Shown here in pieces: positions 1 through 6,118 of a stretch of DNA of 11,713 nt; position 1 is the stretch's first letter, and each line of letters opens with the position of its first letter. The notes below the pieces were generated by a model that saw nothing but the letters and a program-made list of their open reading frames with translations, was not told where the DNA came from and did not search any database. The position numbers were made by a program, and so were the translations under genes. This DNA is from an uncultured Collinsella sp. (lineage in GTDB: Bacteria; Actinomycetota; Coriobacteriia; Coriobacteriales; Coriobacteriaceae): contig CABUVF010000054.1 of assembly GCA_902494945.1 (NCBI GenBank), forward strand, positions 1-11,713, given 5' to 3'.

Positions 1-172
1 CGCCCATCCACTTAGCGGCACCAGCGGTGCACTGAAGGATCAGCGGGGACTTGGCCTCCTCGGCGGCCTGAAGCACTGCCAGGGTCCACTCGAGGTTGTT
101 GGTGTTGAAGGCACCGAGAGCGTACTTGCCGGCCTCGGCCTTCTTGAGCATGTCTGCTGCGTTGACGAGCAT
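1..172 (-). CDS. fba: Class II fructose-1,6-bisphosphate aldolase, N-terminal part (runs off window)
   Basis: Only the first 57 codons are present; the gene continues past base 1. The class II enzyme is a zinc-dependent cytoplasmic aldolase that reversibly cleaves fructose-1,6-bisphosphate to dihydroxyacetone phosphate and glyceraldehyde-3-phosphate in glycolysis. The visible protein begins MLVNAADMLKKAEAGKYALG, then AFNTNNLEWTLAVLQAAEE and KSPLILQC. This matches the first helix and first beta strand of the family's TIM barrel, including the usual AFN-N-NLE segment. The zinc-binding histidines lie further along and cannot be checked here. The ATG at 170-172 is preceded at good spacing by CAGGAGG (minus strand, 181-187), which fixes the start. 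A separate promoter candidate lies upstream, so it is probably transcribed independently of the beta-glucoside operon. The exact family is confident; a tagatose-bisphosphate aldolase paralogue cannot be excluded from 57 residues. Confidence 0.88.
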   Translation of the reverse strand, partial: MLVNAADMLKKAEAGKYALGAFNTNNLEWTLAVLQAAEEAKSPLILQCTAGAAKWMG

Positions 173-180
173 AAAAGAAA

Positions 181-187
181 CCTCCTG
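181..187 (-). promoter_or_regulatory. Strong ribosome binding site of fba
   Basis: Read on the minus strand this is CAGGAGG, followed by an AT-rich spacer (TTTCTTTT) and the ATG at 172. It is a near-perfect Shine-Dalgarno sequence and supports the start chosen for the aldolase, consistent with a highly expressed glycolytic gene. Confidence 0.8.
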
Positions 188-212
188 TAAGGTTGCTCCG
201 ATAACGCCTGAG

Positions 213-221
213 ATTTTACCA
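213..221 (-). promoter_or_regulatory. Candidate extended -10 promoter element for fba
   Basis: On the minus strand this reads TGGTAAAAT: a five-of-six match to TATAAT (TAAAAT, 213-218) with a TGn extension directly upstream. Transcription would start near base 205 and give a leader of about 33 nt before the fba ATG. No good -35 hexamer lies 16-18 nt upstream, which extended -10 promoters tolerate. It lies between the operon-end hairpin (316-347) and fba, where an independent promoter is expected. Assignment is by eye only. Confidence 0.4.
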
Positions 222-315
222 CGGCATACCCAAGATAAACGTTCGTTTGTTCACGAATATGGGTTGTTTAGCGAATTTTTATACCGCCTGCCGCCCCAGA
301 ACGGCCGTTGACGAG

Positions 316-347
316 TTTGGGGGTTGACGTTATTGTCAACCCCCAAA
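316..347 (-). terminator. Perfect 13-bp inverted repeat at the end of the beta-glucoside operon
   Basis: TTTGGGGGTTGAC (316-328) and GTCAACCCCCAAA (335-347) are exact reverse complements around a six-base loop. The hairpin begins 10 nt after the TAG stop of the AEC transporter, the expected place for an operon terminator. On neither strand is it followed by a T-run (the minus strand continues CTCGTC), so it is not a canonical intrinsic terminator. It may be a U-tract-less terminator or an RNA 3'-end stabiliser. A symmetric protein-binding site is the alternative. Confidence 0.55.
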
Positions 348-357
348 TACCAACCAG

Positions 358-1278
358 CTACACGATTACCAAAGACGCGAGCTCAAGCATGATGGGCATG
401 GTGACAAGTGACAGAATCGTCGACAGCGTCACCAAACCGATTCCAAACTTATAGTTGCCACCGTATTTCTCGGACAAGATGGCCGCGAACGACGCGACAG
501 GCGCACCGAGAGCGATGAGCATCGTAAGGCGAATCTTGGCATCAATCCACGGGAAGAGCGCCAAGATACCGACAACGATCGCCGGGATGATGACAAGTCG
601 CACCAAGCTGACGAGATAGGCCTTTTTGCTCGTAAGGACAGCGCGCATATCGCTCTGCGCCAAATAGGCTCCAAGCACAAGCATTACAAGGCCCGTATTG
701 AGCGCACCCAGGTCATCGAGGATCGTCGCCATCAACGCGGGCGGATGGATTGAAAAGAAAAAGCAAACAAGACCGACCAAGATCATGATGAGATTGGGGT
801 TAGTGATGCAGTTTTTAAACGACATCTGGCTCTTATCGCCCGAAACCAACCATACGCCATACGTCCAAATGAAAAACGTGAGGCATGAGACCCCAATGGA
901 GAGATAGAAAACGTATTCGGACCCAAACACGCCCATAACAATGGGAACCCCGATAAAGCCGCTGTTGGAAAAGATGGCGCCGTAACGGGCGACGCCATCC
1001 TCTTTTTTAAAGAACAGACGCGTGAGCGGAATCGAAATCAGCGTGACCACGACGGTGAGCGCGAAGCAGAATCCCGCATCGCGGATCATGTTGGGATCGA
1101 AGTCGACCATAAGAGTTCTCAGCGTAATGCAGGGATACGCCACGTAGATGACAACATTGGCCATCTGGCTCGTACCCTTACGGTCGATAATCTTCATGCG
1201 GTAGAGAACATAGCCGATCGCCATCAGGATAAACATGATGACAATCTGATTGATCAGCGCGGCAACCGCTCCTCCCAT
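358..1278 (-). CDS. AEC family (auxin efflux carrier-type) membrane transporter
   Basis: This 306-residue hydrophobic protein belongs to the AEC/BART-superfamily permeases, whose bacterial members carry malate, malonate and other small organic anions. About ten membrane segments can be read. The N-terminal half has the conserved helix-break motif SNSGFIGVP (residues 104-112) and the NPNL motif (160-163). The C-terminal half has the matching ALGAPVAS break (256-263). The length is normal for bacterial AEC proteins. The start ATG (1276-1278) overlaps the stop codon of the upstream GH1 gene in the sequence TAATG, with GAGGAG just upstream inside that gene, so translation is very likely coupled. 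It is therefore the last gene of the PTS/beta-glucosidase operon. The substrate cannot be read from sequence. Export of an aglycone or a fermentation acid, or uptake of an organic acid, are all possible. Confidence 0.87.
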   Translation of the reverse strand: MGGAVAALINQIVIMFILMAIGYVLYRMKIIDRKGTSQMANVVIYVAYPCITLRTLMVDFDPNMIRDAGFCFALTVVVTLISIPLTRLFFKKEDGVARYGAIFSNSGFIGVPIVMGVFGSEYVFYLSIGVSCLTFFIWTYGVWLVSGDKSQMSFKNCITNPNLIMILVGLVCFFFSIHPPALMATILDDLGALNTGLVMLVLGAYLAQSDMRAVLTSKKAYLVSLVRLVIIPAIVVGILALFPWIDAKIRLTMLIALGAPVASFAAILSEKYGGNYKFGIGLVTLSTILSLVTMPIMLELASLVIV

Positions 1279-2711
1279 TACAGCTCCTCGCCGTTGGTCT
1301 CAATAACCTTCTTGTACCAGTAAAAGCTCTTTTTACGCGAGCGTTCCATAGTGCCGGTGCCGTCATCGTACTTATCGACATAGACAAAGCCGTAACGTTT
1401 AGCCATCTCTCCATCGGCATTGCTTACCAGGTCGATGCAGCCCCAAGGCGTGTAGCCCCAGACCTCAACACCATCCTTGATGGCCTCGGCCATGGCCTTG
1501 ATGTGGTCACGCAGATACTCGATGCGATAGTCGTCGTCGATGGATCCATCCGGATTGACCTCATCGCGACAGCCGAGACCGTTCTCGACCACCATAATGG
1601 GGATTTGATAGCGCTCGTACACCTGGTTGAGCATGATGCGCAGACCCATAGGGTCGATTGGCCACTCCCACGCAGTCTCTTTGAGGTAAGGGTTCTTGGC
1701 GCCCCCGAGAAGGTTACCGCTCGTCTCCTCGGCAGGGTCAGTGCTTGCGCACTGGCTCTGGTAGTAGCTGTGCGTATAGAAATCGACTGTACCTTCTTTG
1801 AGAATCCTACGGTCCTCGTCGGTGATATCGAGTGTCACACCCTCCTCGTCCCAGATGCGCTGCGCAAAGTAGGGGTACTCGCCGCGCACTTGAACATCGG
1901 AACAGTAGTAGTTGCGATACTGGTTGCGTTCGCGGGCAAGCTCGACGTCTGCAGGGTTGGGCGTGAGCGGATAGGCCAGCATATAGGCGATCATACAGCC
2001 CATCTTGTTGTTGGAGTCGATCTCGTGCCCTGCCTTGACCGCAAGAGCACTTGCGACAAACTGATGGTGCAGCGCCTGTAAACGCTTCTGCGGGTTATCT
2101 TTCTGGTGGCGCAGGTCAAAGGAGCCCGGATTGAGAATGCCGAGGCTCATGTAATTGCCAAGGGGCATCATGCCACAATTAATCTCGTTGAACGTGAGCC
2201 AGTAGTGGCACTTGCCCTTGTAATGCTCCATGACGGTCTTGGCATACTTCACATAACAGTCAATAGCCTCGCGCGAAGCCCAGCCGTCGACCTTTTGGCA
2301 CATGGCAAAGGGCATCTCGTAATGACTCAGCGTCACGAGTGGCTCGATGCCGTACTTATGGCATTCGTCCATCACGCGATCGTAAAACGCGAGACCGGCC
2401 TCGTTGGGCTCATCTTCGAATCCCGTCGGGAAGATGCGAGGCCAGTTCATCGAGAAACGAAAGACTTTGAATCCCATCTCGGCAAGCAGGGCGATGTCCT
2501 CTTTGTAGTGATGGTAGAAATCGACACCATCGTGACAGGGATAGAGCTTGTTGGGATCGAGCTCGGGCGTGATCTCGCGCGGGTGGTGATGGTTGCCGTT
2601 GGTGGCCATATCCATGCAACTCGGGCCCTTGCCGTCTACATCCCAGGCTCCTTCGAACTGATTGGCAGCAGTCGCGCCGCCCCAAAGAAAGTCTTTAGGA
2701 AAAATACCCAT
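1278..2711 (-). CDS. GH1 6-phospho-beta-glucosidase (second of the tandem pair)
   Basis: This 477-residue cytoplasmic glycoside hydrolase family 1 enzyme is expected to cleave PTS-imported 6-phospho-beta-glucosides to glucose-6-phosphate and glucose or an aglycone. The GH1 N-terminal signature FLWGGATAANQFEGAW (residues 8-23) is present. The acid/base Glu176 lies in WLTFNEIN and the nucleophile Glu376 in VVENGLG. The family's phosphate-binding Ser-Lys-Tyr set appears as Ser430, Lys438 and Tyr440 in the CIDLVS...KRYGF loop, which points to a 6-phospho substrate. The residue after Ser430 is Asn, not the Trp found in LacG-type 6-phospho-beta-galactosidases, so a glucoside is favoured. The length is typical. 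AGAGGA lies 5 nt upstream of the ATG at 2711. It sits 66 bp after the first GH1 gene and overlaps the AEC gene by one base. It is an ascB/bglA-type enzyme; the natural aglycone is unknown. Confidence 0.93.
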   Translation of the reverse strand: MGIFPKDFLWGGATAANQFEGAWDVDGKGPSCMDMATNGNHHHPREITPELDPNKLYPCHDGVDFYHHYKEDIALLAEMGFKVFRFSMNWPRIFPTGFEDEPNEAGLAFYDRVMDECHKYGIEPLVTLSHYEMPFAMCQKVDGWASREAIDCYVKYAKTVMEHYKGKCHYWLTFNEINCGMMPLGNYMSLGILNPGSFDLRHQKDNPQKRLQALHHQFVASALAVKAGHEIDSNNKMGCMIAYMLAYPLTPNPADVELARERNQYRNYYCSDVQVRGEYPYFAQRIWDEEGVTLDITDEDRRILKEGTVDFYTHSYYQSQCASTDPAEETSGNLLGGAKNPYLKETAWEWPIDPMGLRIMLNQVYERYQIPIMVVENGLGCRDEVNPDGSIDDDYRIEYLRDHIKAMAEAIKDGVEVWGYTPWGCIDLVSNADGEMAKRYGFVYVDKYDDGTGTMERSRKKSFYWYKKVIETNGEEL

Positions 2712-2736
2712 GGTCGTCCTCTTTTCTATAGGAAAC

Positions 2737-2757
2737 GGGTCGTCGTCACGACGGCCC
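2737..2757 (-). other. Intergenic hairpin between the two GH1 genes
   Basis: Minus-strand arms GGGCCGTCG and CGACGACCC flank a three-base loop, with eight of nine positions paired (one C/A mismatch). The hairpin occupies the 66-bp spacer and ends about 15 nt before the ribosome binding site of the downstream gene. No T-run follows, so it is unlikely to terminate transcription. RNA processing or stability between the two glucosidase cistrons is possible. Confidence 0.4.
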
Positions 2758-2777
2758 TTATGCCTGCTGAAGGAAAA

Positions 2778-4241
2778 TTAGTCGAGGTCAGCGCCGTTGG
2801 TGGCGATAACCTTCTGGTACCAATCGAAGCTCTTCTTCTTAGAGCGCGCGTAGGTACCGTTGCCCTCATTGTCGAGGTCAACATAGATAAAGCCGTACCG
2901 CTTATCCATTTCGCACGTCGACATCGAAACAAGGTCGATGCACCCCCACGGGGTATAGCCCATCACGTCGACGCCCTCCTCGATAGCGGCACCGATAGCC
3001 TTGACATGCTCACGGAAGTAATCAATGCGATAGTCATCGTCAATCGTGCCGTCTTCGTTGACTTTGTCGTAGGCACCGAGGCCGTTCTCGACGATGAAGA
3101 GCGGCTTATGGTAGCGATCCTGCATGTCGATCAATGCGTAGGTGAGGCCATCGGGGTCGACCTGCCAACCCCAGTCAGAAATGGGCAGGAAGGGATTCTT
3201 GACGCCCGTAGCAAGGTTTCCGCCAACCTTCTCGCGCTTATCCGCATCGATAGAGTCAACCATCGACATGTAATAAGAGAACGAGACGAAGTCGACCGGA
3301 TACTGCTTGAGAATAGCCTCGTCGCCCATGCCAAACTCAACGTGGATGCCGTTGCGCTTCCAATAGTTGAGCACATGCTGCGGATACTCGCCGAGCACCT
3401 GGACATCGCTATAGAAGTAGTTATCGCGATTGTCCTTCTGCGCAAGCAGCATGTTTTTGGGATTGCAGTTCTCGGGATAGGTAAGGGTGCGCGTGACCAT
3501 GCAGCCCATCTGAGCACTGGGAACCATCTCGTGCAGCATCTTGGTGGCAAGGGCACTCGACACAAATTGATTGTGCACGCACTGGTAGATAAGCTCCTCG
3601 CGCTTATCCTCGGGATAGCGCTCGGTGCAAACGCCAATTGTGGTCCAGGGGTGACGGAACACAGAGTCGATCTCGTTGAACGTGAGCCAATAGGTCACGT
3701 ACTTGCCAAACTCACGAAAGCAGACCTCGCAGAAGCGCAAGAAGAAGTCGATGACCTCGCGCTTGCCCCACCCATCGTAGTGATTTGCCAGATAGAGCGG
3801 CATCTCGTAGTGATGAAGCGTCACAAGCGGCTCGATACCCGCATCTTTCATAGTGCGGAATAGATCGCGGTAGTAGTCGACACCGGCCTGGAGCGGCTCT
3901 TCCTCTGTCCCCGTGGGGAACAGACGGGTCCACTGGATGGATACGCGCAGCGTCTTGAAGCCCATCTCCTGGAAAAGCGCAATGTCCTCCTTGTAGCGAT
4001 GGAAGAAGTCGATGCCGTGACGCTTGGGGTACACATGGGTATCGGTCGATGCCTCGGCCTCCCTGATCTGCTCATCAGTGATCCCGTGCAACGCCGCGTA
4101 ATCCTTTTTGTCAACCTTGGGCTTATAGGTGGTGCAGTCGGCGACCGAAAGGCCCTTGCCGTCAACATCCCAAGCACCCTCGCACTGGTTGGCAGCAGTG
4201 GCACCGCCCCACAAAAAGCCTTCGGGGAACACGTAGCTCAT
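2778..4241 (-). CDS. GH1 6-phospho-beta-glucosidase (first of the tandem pair)
   Basis: This 487-residue GH1 enzyme has the same predicted role as its neighbour: hydrolysis of phosphorylated beta-glucosides in the cytoplasm. It has the FLWGGATAANQCEGAW signature (residues 9-24), the acid/base Glu190 in YWLTFNEID, the nucleophile Glu385 in FIVENGLG, and phosphate-binding Ser439, Lys447 and Tyr449. The residue after Ser439 is Met, again not the Trp of 6-phospho-beta-galactosidases. The open frame extends 115 codons upstream, but the extension reads as an out-of-frame part of the IIC gene. The ATG at 4239-4241 with AAGGAG six bases upstream and the conserved start MSYVFPEGFLWGG fix the true N-terminus. 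It is clearly a paralogue of the downstream GH1 but diverges around residues 35-75 and beside the catalytic motif, so the pair may split substrates. It follows the PTS IIC gene after a 97-bp spacer that carries a terminator. Confidence 0.93.
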   Translation of the reverse strand: MSYVFPEGFLWGGATAANQCEGAWDVDGKGLSVADCTTYKPKVDKKDYAALHGITDEQIREAEASTDTHVYPKRHGIDFFHRYKEDIALFQEMGFKTLRVSIQWTRLFPTGTEEEPLQAGVDYYRDLFRTMKDAGIEPLVTLHHYEMPLYLANHYDGWGKREVIDFFLRFCEVCFREFGKYVTYWLTFNEIDSVFRHPWTTIGVCTERYPEDKREELIYQCVHNQFVSSALATKMLHEMVPSAQMGCMVTRTLTYPENCNPKNMLLAQKDNRDNYFYSDVQVLGEYPQHVLNYWKRNGIHVEFGMGDEAILKQYPVDFVSFSYYMSMVDSIDADKREKVGGNLATGVKNPFLPISDWGWQVDPDGLTYALIDMQDRYHKPLFIVENGLGAYDKVNEDGTIDDDYRIDYFREHVKAIGAAIEEGVDVMGYTPWGCIDLVSMSTCEMDKRYGFIYVDLDNEGNGTYARSKKKSFDWYQKVIATNGADLD

Positions 4242-4247
4242 AGTTAT

Positions 4248-4253
4248 CTCCTT
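4248..4253 (-). promoter_or_regulatory. Ribosome binding site deciding the first GH1 start
   Basis: The minus strand reads AAGGAG, then six bases to the ATG at 4241. This selects the short 487-residue protein over the longer open frame that begins inside the IIC gene. The site begins only a few bases after the T-run of the upstream terminator hairpin. Confidence 0.8.
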
Positions 4254-4257
4254 AGTT

Positions 4258-4296
4258 AAAAAGAGGGGCACGGCGCTCCCGTGCACCGCGCCCCTC
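4258..4296 (-). terminator. Intra-operon rho-independent terminator (probable attenuator) between IIC and GH1
   Basis: On the minus strand GAGGGGCGCGG (4296-4286) pairs with CCGTGCCCCTC (4273-4263): eleven base pairs with one G-U, loop of twelve. Five Ts follow immediately (4262-4258). A competing inner stem GCACGG/CCGTGC is also possible. This is a textbook intrinsic terminator shape, yet only 16 nt separate the last T from the GH1 start codon, which leaves no room for a new promoter. The GH1 and AEC genes must therefore depend on read-through, so it likely lowers their expression relative to the PTS genes or is itself regulated. Confidence 0.75.
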
Positions 4297-4312
4297 GAAG
4301 TTACAGGCAGAT

Positions 4313-4328
4313 TATCGGACAGCCGATA
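4313..4328 (-). other. Short hairpin just after the IIC stop codon
   Basis: TATCGG (4313-4318) and CCGATA (4323-4328) form a perfect six-pair stem with a four-base loop, 10 nt past the TAA of the IIC gene and before the terminator hairpin. It may protect the 3' end of the PTS part of the transcript. Confidence 0.4.
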
Positions 4329-4338
4329 GGTGTAGTCA

Positions 4339-5649
4339 TTAGGCCTGAGCAGCCTCTTCCTGCTCCTTCTTGGCCAGCTTGCTGTTGGCGAGGACGAAGG
4401 GGATCCAGATGAGGACGCCCACGACGAGTTCGACGAGCTGGACCACGACGCCCTGCCAGCCATGACCGACAAAAGCGTTGAGAAGAATGGGCACACCGAA
4501 GGGAACGTCGACGGTGTTGCAGGGCAGGAAGCCGATAGAGGTTGCAAACATGGCAATGGCAACGCAGATACCGGAACCAAAAGCAAACGGAATTGCGTAG
4601 ATCGGGTTCAAGACCAGAGGGATACCAAAGACGACGGGCTCGGAGATGCCGCAGATGCCAGGCAGGAAACCGAGCTTGGCGATAGCCTTTTCCTCATCGC
4701 GCTTGGAGCACAGGAAAATAGCGATGATGAGGCAGAGGGTCATACCGGCGCCACCGGGAGCAACGAAGCAGTTCCAGAAACCCATGGTGAACGGAGAATC
4801 GGGCATGGTGCCAGCGGCAAGGGCGGCGGTGTTGGCGGCGATTGCAGCATTGAACATGGGGTTGCGCACCGGGGAAACAATGAGACCGCCATGGATACCG
4901 AGAACCCAGAAGAGCTGGGACACGACAACGATGATGACAACGCCAGCCGGAGTCTTGAAGGCCGCCTCGAGCGGAGCCTGCATAAGGCCGTAGATCCAGT
5001 CGTTGATGTAGGAGCCGGTAAGGGCCTGGAAGCCAAGGCCGAAGATAGCGCTCACGACGAGGACAATAAAGACCGGGATCATAACGTTGAAGGACTGGGA
5101 GATACCAGAGGGAACCGAAGGAGGCATCTTGATCTTGATCTGGTCGATCTTAGAGAGCCAGCAGAAAAGCGAACCGAACACAACGGCCGTGATCATGCCG
5201 ACAAAAAGACCTTGAGCGCCCATCTGAGTGGTAAGCAGACCAGACACCGGAGCCTCGAGAGCCGTGCCGGCACCGTCGACCTTGATGGAGGTGCAAATCA
5301 TGGAAATGTAGGCCGCCACGGAAACGAGTGCGGTCGGATACTCCGGAGCCTTCTTGGCGCGAGCCAGGTAAAGGCCAATCAGGAAGGTAATGGGCACCGT
5401 CATGAAGGACATGGTGCAGTAGTTGATGGCGGAAAATGCCGGCTCAAGCCCCGCGAGCGCGGGAACCCATTGCGCAAGACCCGTCGTGGTGGAAGAGACC
5501 AACGTCTTGAGCAGCGTGCCCATAGAGCCCACGATAACGAAGGGCATAAACGCGGTAAAGGCATCCTTGATTGCGGAGAGATATACGTTGTCGCCTACTT
5601 TTTCTGCGACAACCATCATCACATCTTCGAATTTCTCGGAGAAAGCCAT
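4339..5649 (-). CDS. PTS lactose/cellobiose-family transporter subunit IIC (membrane permease)
   Basis: This 436-residue integral membrane EIIC of the lactose/cellobiose (Lac) family, celB/licC type, translocates the beta-glucoside during phosphorylation by IIB. About ten membrane segments are visible. The family signature GISEP is at residues 334-338, with Glu337 as the conserved substrate-binding glutamate. GIHGG at 251-255 carries His253, the other residue that coordinates sugar in characterised ChbC-type proteins. The basic, glutamate-rich C-terminal tail (424-436) is cytoplasmic. The length is normal. The ATG at 5647-5649 has only a modest AGCAGG upstream, weaker than the other cistrons, and lies beside a CTTTCGAAAG palindrome, so translation may be tuned. 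It lies between IIB (97-bp spacer) and the first GH1 gene. Cellobiose or an aryl-beta-glucoside is the likely substrate, judged from the 6-phospho-beta-glucosidases encoded next to it. Confidence 0.94.
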   Translation of the reverse strand: MAFSEKFEDVMMVVAEKVGDNVYLSAIKDAFTAFMPFVIVGSMGTLLKTLVSSTTTGLAQWVPALAGLEPAFSAINYCTMSFMTVPITFLIGLYLARAKKAPEYPTALVSVAAYISMICTSIKVDGAGTALEAPVSGLLTTQMGAQGLFVGMITAVVFGSLFCWLSKIDQIKIKMPPSVPSGISQSFNVMIPVFIVLVVSAIFGLGFQALTGSYINDWIYGLMQAPLEAAFKTPAGVVIIVVVSQLFWVLGIHGGLIVSPVRNPMFNAAIAANTAALAAGTMPDSPFTMGFWNCFVAPGGAGMTLCLIIAIFLCSKRDEEKAIAKLGFLPGICGISEPVVFGIPLVLNPIYAIPFAFGSGICVAIAMFATSIGFLPCNTVDVPFGVPILLNAFVGHGWQGVVVQLVELVVGVLIWIPFVLANSKLAKKEQEEAAQA

Positions 5650-5661
5650 ATGATGTACCTG

Positions 5662-5671
5662 CTTTCGAAAG
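5662..5671 (-). other. CTTTCGAAAG palindrome beside the IIC ribosome binding site
   Basis: A perfect ten-base palindrome touches the weak IIC Shine-Dalgarno sequence (5657-5663). The plus-strand octamer TGCTTTCG occurs at 5660-5667 and again at 5681-5688, 21 bases apart. On the RNA, CGAAAG (5688-5683) can alternatively pair with CTTTCG (5671-5666). A role in translation or protein binding is possible but unproven. Confidence 0.35.
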
Positions 5672-5695
5672 TTAATGACGTGCTTTCGGATGTAG

Positions 5696-5725
5696 GCCGC
5701 TGTCGAGTGCTAGTCGCACAGCGGC
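5696..5725 (-). other. Stable hairpin in the IIB-IIC spacer
   Basis: GCCGCTGT (5696-5703) and ACAGCGGC (5718-5725) are exact complements, eight GC-rich pairs, and the loop can add a CGA/TCG pairing. No T-run follows on the minus strand, so it is unlikely to terminate. It fits an RNA stability or processing element between the IIB and IIC cistrons. Confidence 0.5.
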
Positions 5726-5732
5726 GATTGTT

Positions 5733-5746
5733 GGGCTATAGAGCCC
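5733..5746 (-). other. Hairpin abutting the IIB stop codon
   Basis: GGGCT (5733-5737) and AGCCC (5742-5746) pair around a four-base loop, and the hairpin directly follows the TAA of the IIB gene. It is one of three potential structures in this 97-bp spacer. Confidence 0.4.
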
Positions 5747-6055
5747 TTATGCCTTGGCGACCAGGTCCTCCGCCTGCTTGAGGACCTTGGCGCCATCGCA
5801 GCTGCCGTAGGCAACTGGATCGATTACGGCAACGGGAGCTTTGCCGTCAACGACTTTGGTGAGCTTGCGCTGAAGATGGCGGACCTGCGGGCCAAGCAGC
5901 AAAACGTCAAAGTTTCCAAGTTCCTCGGCAACCTGACCTTGCTCGACGGCCCAGATCTTGTAATCATCCTTCCCCTGGGCCTTGGCGGCCTCTTCCATCT
6001 TGCTCACAACAAGCGAGGTGCTCATACCAGCACAGCAAGCCAACATGATGTTCAT
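5747..6055 (-). CDS. PTS lactose/cellobiose-family subunit IIB
   Basis: This 102-residue soluble EIIB (celA/licB type) accepts phosphate from IIA on a cysteine and passes it to the sugar bound by IIC. The P-loop-like start reads IMLACCAGMSTSLV. By alignment with CSAGMSTS of the family, Cys7 is the phosphorylated residue and Cys8 replaces the usual serine. VLLLGPQV (residues 51-58) and the YG-CDG segment near 83-88 are also family features. The length is standard. AAGGAG (6062-6067) lies six bases before the ATG. It follows IIA after a 63-bp spacer and precedes IIC, the usual arrangement for a three-gene Lac-family PTS. Subunit identity is secure; the sugar is inferred from the GH1 neighbours. 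Confidence 0.94.
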   Translation of the reverse strand: MNIMLACCAGMSTSLVVSKMEEAAKAQGKDDYKIWAVEQGQVAEELGNFDVLLLGPQVRHLQRKLTKVVDGKAPVAVIDPVAYGSCDGAKVLKQAEDLVAKA

Positions 6056-6071
6056 AACGGACTCCTTTCAA

Positions 6072-6092
6072 AAGCGCTCGTCTTGGGCGCTT
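6072..6092 (-). other. Hairpin in the IIA-IIB spacer
   Basis: On the minus strand AAGCGC (6092-6087) and GCGCTT (6077-6072) pair around nine bases and are followed by two more Ts. The stem is short, and the IIB ribosome binding site follows at once, so any termination would be weak. A processing or translational role is as likely. Confidence 0.35.
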
Positions 6093-6118
6093 GATTGACC
6101 AAATTCGGTATTATTGGG

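Noticed and set aside
240..260. GAAC-like repeats (GAACAAACGAAC on the minus strand) upstream of fba, resembling an SOS/LexA box
   Set aside because: An actinobacterial LexA box needs GAAC then GTTC as an inverted pair. Here the two GAAC units are direct repeats, so the dyad is missing.
323..334. TTGACA/TTGACG -35-like hexamers in the inverted repeat
   Set aside because: No acceptable -10 lies 16-18 nt downstream on either strand, and they arise from the arms of the hairpin.
2106..3863. 585-codon open frame on the plus strand
   Set aside because: It runs antisense through both GH1 genes and their spacer, has no recognisable domain or ribosome binding site, and its translation is rich in V/A/R/H/E as expected for the mirror of GC-biased codons. 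The minus-strand GH1 genes explain the region.
4242..4586. 115-codon N-terminal extension of the first GH1 enzyme
   Set aside because: It overlaps the end of the IIC gene, crosses the terminator hairpin, and reads as serine- and proline-rich shadow sequence. The ATG at 4241 has a strong ribosome binding site and a conserved GH1 N-terminus.
4462..5781. 439-codon open frame on the plus strand
   Set aside because: It is antisense to the IIC gene, with a highly charged low-complexity translation (many H, D, E, R, G) typical of the complement of a hydrophobic membrane protein. No domain is recognised.
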